Assembly: GCA_018268735.1 (NCBI GenBank)
Contig: JAFDWA010000058.1
Span: 1 to 8,261 of the forward strand
Source: Actinomycetota bacterium
GTDB lineage: Bacteria; Actinomycetota; Acidimicrobiia; Acidimicrobiales; Microtrichaceae
DNA length: 8,261 nt
Reading direction: 5' to 3'
Shown here: positions 1 through 6,337 of the stretch, in pieces
Layout: the number at the start of each line of letters is the position of its first letter
Numbering within the stretch: the first letter of the stretch is position 1
Notes under the pieces: generated by a model
What the model saw: the letters and a program-made list of their open reading frames with translations, nothing else
Databases searched by the model: none
Told to the model about the DNA's origin: nothing
Program-made: the position numbers and the translations under genes

Positions 1-1020
1 TTCAGCGGGAGACCGTCGACCCAGGTGTTCCGGTTGCAGGGTCGCTTCGCCAACGCCCTGCCCGTCGCTGCGTCCCCCGTGTCGGTGCGCGCCGACGGGC
101 TCGTGTTCCAGCGGCCGGACGGGTCGCTGTTCGCCGCGCGCGGGTTCGGAAGGGGCGCTGTGTACAGCGTGGACAGCCGTCAGCCCGATGCCTCCGCCGT
201 GGCGCTGGAGCAGGACCGTGGCGCCATCCCGCCGGAGGTCTCGGCGCGGTATGCACGCCCCGCCCGTACGACTGACCGGGTGCGGAACCTCGCCGAGAGC
301 ATCGCCGGATCCTCGCAGTCCCAGTTCGCGAAGATCCGAGCGCTCGAGGGTTGGATGGGCCAGCACCTGACCTACTCGATCGACGCGCCGCTCGCTCCGA
401 AGGGTGTGGACGTCGTCGACGACTTCCTCTTCACCTCGAAGGTCGGATGGTGCGAGCAGATCGCCAGCAGCCTGGTGGTCATGCTGCGCGAGGTCGGGGT
501 GCCGGCACGGCTTGCCACGGGGTTCGCTCCCGGCGAGGCCGATCGTTCCTCGGGTCGGTTCATCGTGCGTGAGCGTGATGCCCATGCATGGACCGAGGTC
601 TGGTTCGCGGGCATCGGCTGGGTTCCGTTCGATCCCACCGCAGCGGTGCCGTTCGCCGGCGATCCGTCAGCACGACAGCCAGCGTTCCCGATCGGGTTCC
701 CCATCGTGGCGGTCGTCCTCCTGCTGGTCGCTGCAGCGGTGCTGGTCTCGGCGCCGGCGGCGCGACGCTGGCACCTGTGGCGCGGTCGCCGGGCGAGGGC
801 TGGAGCGGCCCGGCGCCTGGCTGCCGAGCGATGGGACGTGCGCGTCGAGCACGAGCTCGAGGAGCTGGGTCGTGAGGTGGGACGACCCAGGGTGCCGTCG
901 GAGACCGTGTCGACACACGCCCGCGATCTGGCTGCGGTGACCGGTCGCCCTGAGCTGGCCGAACAGGGAGCAGCGGTCGACGAGCATCGCTATGCACCGC
1001 CACGGGACACTTCGGGGTGA
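1..1020 (+). CDS. Transglutaminase-like membrane protein, C-terminal part (5' truncated)
   Basis: The reading frame is open from base 1 and the true start lies outside the window; the GTG at 25 is only an internal valine. What remains (339 codons) has a transglutaminase-like core with the expected triad. The cysteine is in GWCEQ (codon 151, 451-453), the histidine in RDAHAWTEVW (codon 195, 583-585) and the aspartate in WVPFDPT (codon 211, 631-633). A hydrophobic helix follows at about codons 231-253, then a basic, cytoplasm-like tail. The tail's PSETVSTHARDL segment and final HRY resemble the DUF4129 tail of this family. The order (transglutaminase core, one membrane helix, DUF4129-like tail) is that of the DUF3488/TgpA-type proteins, whose N-terminal membrane bundle would lie upstream. 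Such genes usually follow a MoxR ATPase and a DUF58 gene, which I would expect just left of this window. The substrate is unknown; a peptidase or cross-linking role at the cell envelope is inference. Confidence 0.9.
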   Translation, partial: FSGRPSTQVFRLQGRFANALPVAASPVSVRADGLVFQRPDGSLFAARGFGRGAVYSVDSRQPDASAVALEQDRGAIPPEVSARYARPARTTDRVRNLAESIAGSSQSQFAKIRALEGWMGQHLTYSIDAPLAPKGVDVVDDFLFTSKVGWCEQIASSLVVMLREVGVPARLATGFAPGEADRSSGRFIVRERDAHAWTEVWFAGIGWVPFDPTAAVPFAGDPSARQPAFPIGFPIVAVVLLLVAAAVLVSAPAARRWHLWRGRRARAGAARRLAAERWDVRVEHELEELGREVGRPRVPSETVSTHARDLAAVTGRPELAEQGAAVDEHRYAPPRDTSG

Positions 1021-1062
1021 CCGCTGGGAAGTCGTCCTCGGCGGTCGCATGGGTGGGTCAGA

Positions 1063-1782
1063 TCAGTTGCCGCCCCGGGACCACGCGGCGGCCGCGTCGG
1101 GATAGACGGTCTCGCAGGGGATGCCGTTGTGGTCGGCGTCCATCTGCTCCGGTCGACCCCAGTACAGGAAGTACTCGATCGCCGCGTCGACGTCGTAGCC
1201 CATCGCCTTGAGGTCCCTGCAGAAGTACCCCTGCGGAAGGGTGCGGACGTCGGCCAGGCTCGGCGCCGTCACCAAGGTGTTCGTCGTGGGCGTGGTGGGT
1301 GTCGTGTCCGTCGTGATCGAGGTGCTCGGACCTGTCGTCGGGTCCGGGGACTCCGCGGTGGTCGCCGGCGAGGTCGGCTCAGGCCCCGAGACGACCTTGG
1401 CCACGAGGAGCGTGGCCGCCGCCCCGAGGATCACCGCCCCGGTCACCAACAGCACGATCGTCAGCGGGGTCAGACCGTCGCGGCGGTTCTGGTACCGGGG
1501 ATCGGGTGGGGGTGGCAGGGTCGGGCCGCCCGGTGCTGGTGCTTGGCTCCAGCCCGGGGTGCCGTACGGGGCGGGAGCGCCCGGTGGTGGAGAACCCGGT
1601 GGTGGAGAACCCGGTGGTGGGACAGGCGGCACGGTGCGCTCGGTGGCCGGATCCGAGACGACCGGCACCGGTTGCGTCGGCTGCGATGCCGGACCGATCG
1701 TGTGCTCGCGCGCCTGGTCCGGAACCGACTGGGTCGGCGGCGTGGGCGTCGACGGGTTGGACGGGTTCCACGGATCGGTCAT
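1063..1782 (-). CDS. Proline-rich single-pass membrane protein with excalibur-like calcium-binding domain
   Basis: The protein has 239 residues. Residues 1-95 are rich in Pro, Ser and Thr and include a PPPGS repeat. A basic stretch (QNRRDG) precedes a membrane helix at about 104-130. A Thr/Pro-rich linker (136-172) leads to a C-terminal domain (about 187-228) with FCRDL, a hydrophobic EYFLYWGRP segment and the calcium-loop motif DADHNGIPCE. That matches the excalibur-like domain common in actinobacterial surface proteins, with cysteines at 188 and 223 that could pair. The expected topology is N-terminus inside and excalibur domain outside. I chose the ATG at 1780-1782 because a GAAGGGA ribosome site lies about 8 nt upstream. 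The frame stays open to an ATG at 1845, but that extension would run through the promoter-like repeat at 1807-1854. The gene converges on the transglutaminase gene with 42 bases between stops. Specific function is unknown; calcium binding is a family-based inference. Confidence 0.85.
   Translation of the reverse strand: MTDPWNPSNPSTPTPPTQSVPDQAREHTIGPASQPTQPVPVVSDPATERTVPPVPPPGSPPPGSPPPGAPAPYGTPGWSQAPAPGGPTLPPPPDPRYQNRRDGLTPLTIVLLVTGAVILGAAATLLVAKVVSGPEPTSPATTAESPDPTTGPSTSITTDTTPTTPTTNTLVTAPSLADVRTLPQGYFCRDLKAMGYDVDAAIEYFLYWGRPEQMDADHNGIPCETVYPDAAAAWSRGGN
1581..1622 (-). repeat. 15-bp tandem repeat coding PPPGS units
   Basis: Two exact copies of ccggtggtggagaac (plus strand, 1581-1595 and 1596-1610) are followed by a partial third copy (1611-1620, then diverging). 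On the coding minus strand they encode PPPGSPPPGSPPPG. The near identity at DNA level suggests recent slippage, so the number of units may vary between strains. Confidence 0.85.
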
Positions 1783-1806
1783 CTGGACATCCCTTCGCCA
1801 TGGCCA

Positions 1807-1829
1807 AACATAGGGGTCGCAATCGACAG
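1807..1829 (-). promoter_or_regulatory. Candidate promoter of the excalibur-like gene
   Basis: On the minus strand CTGTCGATT (1829-1821), an 8-base spacer GCGACCCC (1820-1813) and TATGTT (1812-1807) line up with the mycobacterial RecA-independent DNA-damage promoter. From memory that consensus is TTGTCRGTG, eight bases, TAnnnT. The -10 box fits fully; the upstream box departs at the first base and in RGTG. Transcription would start near 1800, leaving a leader of about 18 nt with the GAAGGGA ribosome site. Position and spacing are seen; control by a PafBC-like factor is inference. Confidence 0.5.
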
Positions 1830-1854
1830 GATGTGTCGATTCCACGCCCTAGAA
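1807..1854 (-). repeat. Dispersed hairpin module, copy 1
   Basis: On the minus strand the parts are a TTCT box (1854-1851), a G-rich 12-nt stretch, then the 26-bp core (1838-1813). The core holds CGACA, CATCC, TGTCG, ATT and GCGACCCC, followed by TATGTT. The inverted repeat here has perfect 8-bp arms, AATCGACA (1821-1828) and TGTCGATT (1834-1841), around a 5-nt loop. The same core is found at 6344-6369 (-) and 6858-6883 (+), with 20 of 26 positions identical in all three and no gaps. The copy lies between divergent genes and points at the excalibur-like gene 24 nt away. Confidence 0.85.
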
Positions 1855-1887
1855 GCGGCGAGGAGGACCTTTGGCCACTCGGATCGC

Positions 1888-1901
1888 TAGCGTCGGGTCC
1901 G
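1888..1901 (+). promoter_or_regulatory. Candidate -10 box for a leaderless LLM-oxidoreductase transcript
   Basis: TAGCGT (1888-1893) fits the actinobacterial TAnnnT -10 pattern and ends 8 nt before the ATG at 1902. That is the spacing of a leaderless mRNA starting at the A of the start codon. There is no Shine-Dalgarno sequence in the normal window before this ATG. I see no clear -35 box. Leaderless expression is inference. Confidence 0.4.
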
Positions 1902-2798
1902 ATGCAGGTCGGCGTCGCCCTTCCCACCATGGCCCGCGACTACACCCGTCGCACCACGATCACCTGGGCCCAGGGCATCGACGTCGGCCCGTTCTCGAGC
2001 GTCTCCTGCGGGGAGCGCCTCAGCTTCCACAACCAGGAGATGCTCGTCACCGCGGCGGCGGCCGCGGCGCTGACCGAGCGGGTCCGCGTGTTCCTGAACG
2101 TCGCGGTCGGTCCGCTGCACTCCGCCGGCCTGCTGGCCAAGCAGGTGGCGACGCTCGACGTGCTCTGCGACGGACGGGTGACCCTCGGACTCGGCGTCGG
2201 CGGGCGCGAGGCGGACTACCGGACCGCGGGGTCCTCCTTCGACGGCCGCCACCGACGCCTCGACGACCTCGTCGCAGAGCTGCGACGGCTCTGGTCGGGA
2301 CATGCCCCGTTCGACGGCGCCGACTCCGTCGGGCCCGTGCCGGTGCAGCACGGCGGACCGGAGCTGCTCGCCGCGGCGATGGGTCCCAAGGCGCTCGCCC
2401 GGGCCGCTCGCTGGGCCGACGGCGTCACCGGGTTCTCGATCGACGCGGACGCCGCCGGGATCGCCGCTGCTGCCGATGCCGCACGGACGGCGTGGACCCG
2501 GGCGGAGCGGGATCGCCCACCCCGACTCGTCACCGGCTGCTTCGCCGTGCTCGGCACCCACGACGACCGCGGCGTGCTGCAGGCGTTCACCTACGACTAC
2601 CTCGCGATCTTCGGCGACCACTTCGCCCGCGCCGTGGCCGACGCAGCGACCGTGCACGGGGCGGCCGGGCTCGAGCGGGTGCTCGACGACGCCGACGCGG
2701 CCGGTGTCGACGAGTTCGTGGTCGTACCCGGGACCGTCGACCCTGCCTGCCTCACCGCCATCGTCGAGGTCGTCGGGGCTCGCGGCCCTGCTGCATGA
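1902..2798 (+). CDS. LLM-class (luciferase-like) oxidoreductase, probably F420-dependent
   Basis: The 298-residue protein has the bacterial luciferase-like TIM-barrel signature. It begins MQVGVALPTM (strand 1), has NQEMLVTAAAAAALTERVRV at about 44-63, and PLHSAGLLAKQVATLD (71-86). The family hallmark CDGRVTLGLGVGGREADY follows (89-106), then the helix RRLDDLVAELRRLW (118-131). A GPKALARAARWADGV segment (161-175) matches the usual PKALRRAARWADG phrase. Such enzymes use reduced F420 or FMN for hydride transfer or oxygenation; the GGRLVLGVGxG-type segment is typical of F420 members in actinobacteria. The substrate cannot be told. At 298 residues it is near the usual 280-350. The ATG start is chosen because the family N-terminus begins there; the AGGAGG at 1861-1866 is too far away. 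It overlaps the next gene by 4 bases (ATGA), so the two are probably co-translated. Confidence 0.88.
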   Translation: MQVGVALPTMARDYTRRTTITWAQGIDVGPFSSVSCGERLSFHNQEMLVTAAAAAALTERVRVFLNVAVGPLHSAGLLAKQVATLDVLCDGRVTLGLGVGGREADYRTAGSSFDGRHRRLDDLVAELRRLWSGHAPFDGADSVGPVPVQHGGPELLAAAMGPKALARAARWADGVTGFSIDADAAGIAAAADAARTAWTRAERDRPPRLVTGCFAVLGTHDDRGVLQAFTYDYLAIFGDHFARAVADAATVHGAAGLERVLDDADAAGVDEFVVVPGTVDPACLTAIVEVVGARGPAA

Positions 2799-3994
2799 CG
2801 ACCCACCCGCCGGTGCGCAGCCACTGCCACCGGCGACCTCGACCGTTCGCTGCGCGTGCCCGCGACCTCATCGCCGTGACGGTCCTCGCCGTCGCAGTCC
2901 TCTTCGGGGTGGCGGCCTGCGTCGAGGACGACGCCGGCGTCGCCCTGCCGGTCACGACACGGTCGACAGCGACACGATCGGCGGCGCCCGCCGACCCTGC
3001 TTCGCCCACCAGCGTGGCGCGATCCGCAACGCTGCTCGACGCGGTGTGCGCCGGTCGGTCGACGGTCGCCGATGTCGGCACCGTCACCGACGCCGACATC
3101 TCCGAGGCGTCCGGTGTCGTCGCCGGTCGCCGCACGAGCGTCGGCAGCGATGCGACGCCGTGGTGGGTCCACAACGACAGCGGCGACGCCGCCCGGGTCT
3201 TCGCGATCGACGGATCGGGTGCGGTGCTCGCGACGGTCGACCTCGACGGCGTCCAGTCCGGCGACTTCGAGGACATCGCCGCGGGGCCGGGCACCGCTCG
3301 CAGCGAGCCACCGCTGCTGTACGTGGGCGACATCGGCAACAACCGCGTGATCTCCGGCGCCGTGGGAGCGGCGATGGCAGGTGCTGCGGGTGGCGGTGCT
3401 GGGGGTGGTGGTGCAGCGGGCGGTGGTGCTGCTGCCGGCGGGGTCCGCGACGTCGTTCGCGTCCATCGCTTCGAGGAGCCGGAGGTTCCCTCGACCCCGG
3501 CGGCGGACCCGAAGGCCGCACCCGTGCTGCACCTGCGGCCCGACACGATCGTCCTGCGCTACCCCGACGGAGCGCACGACGCTGAGGCGATGCTCGTCGA
3601 CCCGCTCGGCGGCGACCTGCTGGTCATCACCAAGGACTGGACGCTCAAGGGGCGTGCCGGCGTGTACCGGATCGGTGGGATCGCCGAGCTCGCCGACGGC
3701 ACGAACGCCACACTCGAGTCCGTGGGGACCGTCGAGCTGGCACCGGGCGAGCTCGTGACCGGCGCCGACGTCACCCGTGACGGCACCGTCGTCGCGCTGC
3801 GCTCCTACGGTGCAGTCCACCTGTACCGCAGGGTGCCGGGCCAGCCGTTGTGGTCCGCGTTCGATGGCGCCGCGTGTGCCGGCCCGGTCCCCGACGAGCG
3901 TCAAGGCGAGTCGATCGGCTTCGCTGCCGACGGCGGCTCGTACATGACGCTGTCCGAGGGCAAGCGACCGGTCCTGCACCTGACCGCACCCTGA
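2795..3994 (+). CDS. Propeller-like secreted lipoprotein with a Gly/Ala-rich insertion
   Basis: The 399-residue protein starts with basic residues, then a hydrophobic stretch (25-39) and a lipobox ending VAAC, with the lipidated cysteine at 42. A disordered Thr/Ala/Pro stretch follows. Conserved phrases of an uncharacterised actinobacterial beta-propeller-like family appear in order: WWVHNDSGDAARVFAID (123-139), GDFEDIAAGP (156-165), LLYVGDIGNNR (174-184), VHRFEEPE (223-230), YPDGAHDAEAMLVDP (256-270), GGDLLVITKD (272-281), RQGESIGFAADG (369-380) and MTLSEG (384-389). Acidic and Asn clusters suggest metal-stabilised blades. No catalytic set is recognisable, so no enzyme function is claimed. 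It would sit on the outer face of the cytoplasmic membrane. The start overlaps the preceding stop as ATGA, implying translational coupling with the oxidoreductase; a shared physiological role is only inference. The odd part is the glycine/alanine run at 188-216. Confidence 0.85.
   Translation: MTTHPPVRSHCHRRPRPFAARARDLIAVTVLAVAVLFGVAACVEDDAGVALPVTTRSTATRSAAPADPASPTSVARSATLLDAVCAGRSTVADVGTVTDADISEASGVVAGRRTSVGSDATPWWVHNDSGDAARVFAIDGSGAVLATVDLDGVQSGDFEDIAAGPGTARSEPPLLYVGDIGNNRVISGAVGAAMAGAAGGGAGGGGAAGGGAAAGGVRDVVRVHRFEEPEVPSTPAADPKAAPVLHLRPDTIVLRYPDGAHDAEAMLVDPLGGDLLVITKDWTLKGRAGVYRIGGIAELADGTNATLESVGTVELAPGELVTGADVTRDGTVVALRSYGAVHLYRRVPGQPLWSAFDGAACAGPVPDERQGESIGFAADGGSYMTLSEGKRPVLHLTAP
3356..3442 (+). 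repeat. Low-complexity GGT/GCN tract coding a Gly/Ala insertion
   Basis: The segment from about 3356 to 3442 is built of GGT, GGC, GGG and GCN codons and encodes 29 residues, mostly Gly and Ala, inside the lipoprotein gene. It interrupts the family phrase GDIGNNR ... VHRFEEPE. From memory of the family, these are normally joined by a short loop of roughly ten residues. GGT is used more often here than elsewhere in the gene, which suggests growth by slippage. Confidence 0.75.
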
Positions 3995-3997
3995 TCC

Positions 3998-4050
3998 GGC
4001 GACCGTGATCGAAGCCGGTGGCGCCGTCATGGCGACCGTGATCGCGGTCG
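3998..4050 (+). repeat. 14-bp direct repeat with a small hairpin in the intergenic region
   Basis: GGCGACCGTGATCG occurs at 3998-4011 and again at 4031-4044, 33 bp apart. The second copy runs into CGGTCG, giving a 6-bp stem CGACCG (4033-4038) / CGGTCG (4045-4050) with a 6-nt loop. It begins just after the lipoprotein stop codon. It may be a weak terminator or an operator for the metalloprotease gene; there is no T-tract. Confidence 0.45.
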
Positions 4051-4075
4051 ACGCAGGTGTCGCCCGCGGAATCCG

Positions 4076-4104
4076 TTGACAGCCCGGCGGTCATGCCCGA
4101 GGCT
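4076..4104 (+). promoter_or_regulatory. Candidate promoter of the metalloprotease gene
   Basis: TTGACA (4076-4081) is a perfect -35 hexamer. After a 17-bp spacer, GAGGCT (4099-4104) is a weak match to the TAnnnT -10 pattern, with the first T replaced by G. Start of transcription would be near 4111, about 50 nt before the ATG. A promoter here would make the metalloprotease independent of the operon upstream, which fits the 166-base gap. Confidence 0.35.
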
Positions 4105-4160
4105 GGCTGCCAGGGAGCGGCGCGAGGGAGCGCCGACCCGCGGAGGAAGGGAACCACGTC

Positions 4161-4853
4161 ATGGGGAACCGTCTCGGCGTCGCGATCGCCGCCTGTCTGC
4201 TCGTCCTGGGTGCCGTCGCCTGCACGCCACCACCGTCGCCGGCTCCTCCGTGGGTCAAGGTCATGTACCTCCACCCGACGGATCGACCAGTTCGGGCGGA
4301 CTACGCGAGCGCGATCGACAGCGCCGTCAACGGTGTCCAGGCGTGGTACAGCTCCCAGCTCGGCGGCAAGACCTTCGTGCGCGCACCGGGTGTGCAGGAC
4401 TGCGCGCTGCCCGGCAACTCGGCGTACTACAAGACCCAGTCCTGGACGCGGGTCCTCCACGACGTGCAGTCCTGTGCGCCGGTCGGGACCAACGGCTCGG
4501 ACGTGACCTGGGTGCTGTACGTGGACGTCATCGACGCATGTGGAGCTGACCGCCTCGGCGCGGGCACGACCGGCCTGACGATGCTGCCCCGAGCGGATCT
4601 CGAAGGGCTCGTCGGCGAACCACAGGAGGACGCGTGCGGCGACGTCAACCACATGCCGACGACTCGATGGGTCGGAGGGCTCGGCCACGAGATGGGCCAC
4701 GCCTTCGGCCTGCCTCACCCGGCTGGATGTGACGCCGGTCTGCCCACGTGCGACGCCAACTCGATCATGTGGGTTGGCTACGCGGCCTACCCGAACACGT
4801 ATTTCAACGCCGCTGAGCGGACCCAGCTGCTGACATCGCCGTTCATCCGCTGA
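4161..4853 (+). CDS. Secreted zinc metalloprotease (metzincin-like), lipoprotein
   Basis: The 230-residue protein has a short N-terminal signal (residues 2-20) ending in AVAC, a lipobox with the cysteine at 21 and an Ala where Leu is more common. The zinc motif HExxHxxGxxH is complete as HEMGHAFGLPH, with ligands His176, His180 and His186 and catalytic Glu177. Downstream, DANSIMWVGYAAYP supplies a methionine at 203, placed like the Met-turn of metzincins. Six further cysteines lie in QDCAL, QSCAP, DACGA, DACGD, AGCDA and PTCDA, enough for three disulfides in an exported protein. It is a compact protease with no propeptide or extra domain that I can see; the exact MEROPS family cannot be assigned by eye. 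The ATG is preceded by GGAGGAAGG, ending about 10 nt upstream, a strong ribosome site. It converges on isocitrate dehydrogenase. A fragment of a second HELGH protease lies at 6390-6832. Confidence 0.87.
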   Translation: MGNRLGVAIAACLLVLGAVACTPPPSPAPPWVKVMYLHPTDRPVRADYASAIDSAVNGVQAWYSSQLGGKTFVRAPGVQDCALPGNSAYYKTQSWTRVLHDVQSCAPVGTNGSDVTWVLYVDVIDACGADRLGAGTTGLTMLPRADLEGLVGEPQEDACGDVNHMPTTRWVGGLGHEMGHAFGLPHPAGCDAGLPTCDANSIMWVGYAAYPNTYFNAAERTQLLTSPFIR

Positions 4854-4890
4854 CCTTCGGGCTGCCGGCTCCGAGCAGCGCTCGCGCCTT

Positions 4891-4939
4891 CGTTCGTGTG
4901 CGAGATCGACGCGTGGCGGGTCGATCTCGCACACGAACG
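4891..4939. terminator. 20-bp perfect-arm palindrome between convergent genes
   Basis: Bases 4891-4910 (beginning CGTTCGTGTGCGAG) are exactly reverse-complementary to 4920-4939, with a 9-nt loop (GCGTGGCGG). It lies between the metalloprotease stop (4853) and the isocitrate dehydrogenase stop (5000). It is therefore well placed as a bidirectional terminator. It has no T-tract on either side, as is common in high-GC actinobacteria. Because the arms are perfect, both strands read the same peptide beginning MCEID, giving spurious short ORFs. It could instead be one copy of a dispersed palindromic repeat. Confidence 0.75.
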
Positions 4940-4997
4940 CCCGATGTCCGGGCCCGGTCGGATTGGTCGGGCGGGCGGACCAGACGGATCTGACCGA

Positions 4998-6218
4998 TCA
5001 GGCGCCGAGTCGCGCCTGCAGGTTCTCGTCGAGCGCGGCGAGGAACTCCTCGGTGGTGAGCCACGGCTGGTCGGCGCCGACCAGCAACGCCAGGTCCTTG
5101 GTCATCTGGCCGCCCTCGACGGTCGCGACGCACACGTGCTCCAGTGCGTCGGCGAACTCGGTCACCTCGGGCGTGCCGTCGAGCTTGCCTCGGTGGCTCA
5201 AGCCCTGCGTCCAGGCGAAGATCGACGCGATCGGGTTCGTGGAGGTGGGGTTGCCCTTCTGGTGCTCACGGAAGTGGCGGGTGACGGTGCCGTGCGCTGC
5301 CTCGGCCTCGACGGTGCGGCCATCGGGCGTCATCAGTACCGACGTCATCAGCCCGAGCGAGCCGAAGCCCTGGGCGACGATGTCGGACTGCACGTCGCCG
5401 TCGTAGTTCTTGCAGGCCCAGAGGTAGCCGCCCTCCCACTTGAGCGCGGCAGCGACCATGTCGTCGATCAGGCGGTGCTCGTAGGTGAGACCCGCTGCGG
5501 CGAACTCCTCGGCGAACTCGGCGTCGAAGACCTCCTGGAACAGGTCCTTGAACTGGCCGTCGTAGGCCTTGAGGATCGTGTTCTTCGTCGACAGGTAGAC
5601 GGGGTAGTTGCGCTGCAGGCCGTAGCGGAACGAGGCGCGGGCGAAGTCGCGGATCGAGTCGTTGAAGTTGTACATCCCCATCGCGACGCCGCCGCCGTCG
5701 GGCATGTCGACGACCTCGAGCTCCATCGGTGCGGAGCCGTCGGCCGGCGTGTAGGTCATCGTGATGGTGCCGGCGCCGGGGGCCTTGAAGTCGGTGGCCT
5801 TGTACTGGTCGCCGTGGGCGTGGCGGCCGATCACGATCGGCTTGGTCCAACCGGGGACCAGGCGGGGGATGTTCGAGCAGATGATCGGCTCGCGGAACAC
5901 GACGCCGCCGAGGATGTTGCGGATCGTGCCGTTCGGGGAGCGCCACATCTTCTTGAGGCCGAACTCCTCGACACGGGCTTCGTCGGGGGTGATCGTGGCG
6001 CACTTGACGCCGACGCCGTGGGTCTTGATCGCGTTGGCCGCGTCGATCGTGATCTGGTCGTCGGTGGCGTCACGGGACTCGATCGACAGGTCGAAGTAGC
6101 GCAGGTCGACGTCGAGGTAGGGGAGGATCAGCTTGTCCTTGATGAACTCCCAGATGATGCGGGTCATCTCGTCGCCGTCGAGCTCGACGACCGGGTTCAG
6201 GACCTTGATCTTCGCCAT
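4998..6218 (-). CDS. icd: NADP-dependent isocitrate dehydrogenase, eukaryotic-like type
   Basis: The 406-residue enzyme oxidatively decarboxylates isocitrate to 2-oxoglutarate with NADP, in the cytoplasm as part of the citric acid cycle. It belongs to the homodimeric type related to human IDH1/IDH2. Known active-site residues fall at the same numbers as in human IDH1. Substrate contacts are Ser94 and Arg100 (in SPNGTIRN), Arg109, Arg132 (in [10 protein letters not shown]), Tyr139 and Lys212. Metal ligands are Asp252, Asp275 and Asp279. The NADP side has Lys260 and Arg314/His315 in HGTVTRH. Length is normal, so the gene looks intact. I chose ATG at 6216-6218 (MAKIKVLNP) because AGAGGT lies about 10 nt upstream; the in-frame GTG at 6228-6230 overlaps that ribosome site. 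A dispersed module copy lies 119 nt upstream (6338-6386). NADP rather than NAD use is inferred from family type. Confidence 0.97.
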   Translation of the reverse strand: MAKIKVLNPVVELDGDEMTRIIWEFIKDKLILPYLDVDLRYFDLSIESRDATDDQITIDAANAIKTHGVGVKCATITPDEARVEEFGLKKMWRSPNGTIRNILGGVVFREPIICSNIPRLVPGWTKPIVIGRHAHGDQYKATDFKAPGAGTITMTYTPADGSAPMELEVVDMPDGGGVAMGMYNFNDSIRDFARASFRYGLQRNYPVYLSTKNTILKAYDGQFKDLFQEVFDAEFAEEFAAAGLTYEHRLIDDMVAAALKWEGGYLWACKNYDGDVQSDIVAQGFGSLGLMTSVLMTPDGRTVEAEAAHGTVTRHFREHQKGNPTSTNPIASIFAWTQGLSHRGKLDGTPEVTEFADALEHVCVATVEGGQMTKDLALLVGADQPWLTTEEFLAALDENLQARLGA

Positions 6219-6239
6219 CGGGATTCGCACCTCTTCTGT

Positions 6240-6263
6240 TCAGCGTCGGTTGTCAGCGTCGGT
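6240..6263 (-). repeat. Tandem 11-bp repeat in the isocitrate dehydrogenase leader
   Basis: TCAGCGTCGGT (plus strand) occurs at 6240-6250 and 6253-6263, a 13-bp period. On the transcribed minus strand this is ACCGACGCTGA twice, between the candidate -10 box and the ribosome site. It could be an operator or leader element. Confidence 0.55.
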
Positions 6264-6279
6264 CGGTGGGCAGGCCGAA

Positions 6280-6285
6280 AGCATA
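6280..6285 (-). promoter_or_regulatory. Candidate -10 box for isocitrate dehydrogenase
   Basis: TATGCT (6285 to 6280 on the minus strand) fits TAnnnT, lies in a locally less GC-rich stretch, and is about 60 nt from the ATG. No good -35 box lies 17-18 bp upstream. It competes as a promoter with the box in module copy 2 (TATATC, 6343-6338). Confidence 0.35.
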
Positions 6286-6337
6286 CAGGTTGCAGACAAG
6301 TTCACCCGCCCCACCCGCTGCGCTCCCCGCCTTCCGC

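Noticed and set aside
1019..1046. Inverted repeat GACCGC / GCGGTC between convergent genes as a terminator
   Set aside because: It has only 6 bp of stem with a 16-nt loop and no T-tract, which is easily reached by chance at this GC content.
1783..1845. 21-residue N-terminal extension of the excalibur-like protein
   Set aside because: It would translate through the repeated module and lacks a ribosome site. ATG 1780-1782 has a good one.
1871..2794. N-terminal extension of the lipoprotein frame from TTG 1871
   Set aside because: It overlaps the whole oxidoreductase gene in another frame and its translation is Arg/Pro-rich. The lipoprotein signal begins at ATG 2795.
2597..4030. 477-codon minus-strand ORF
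   Set aside because: It is antisense to the propeller lipoprotein, which has a clear lipobox and family phrases; the antisense product has neither.
4045..4075. Possible fourth copy of the module (GTCGAC, GCAGGT, GTCGCC)
   Set aside because: It shares only a CGAC/GTCG dyad. The invariant GCGACCCC, the loop length and the TTCT box are missing.
4953..4985. TGGTC / GACCA stem after the isocitrate dehydrogenase stop
   Set aside because: The stem is only 5 bp in G/C-rich sequence, and the nearby 20-bp palindrome is a far better terminator candidate.
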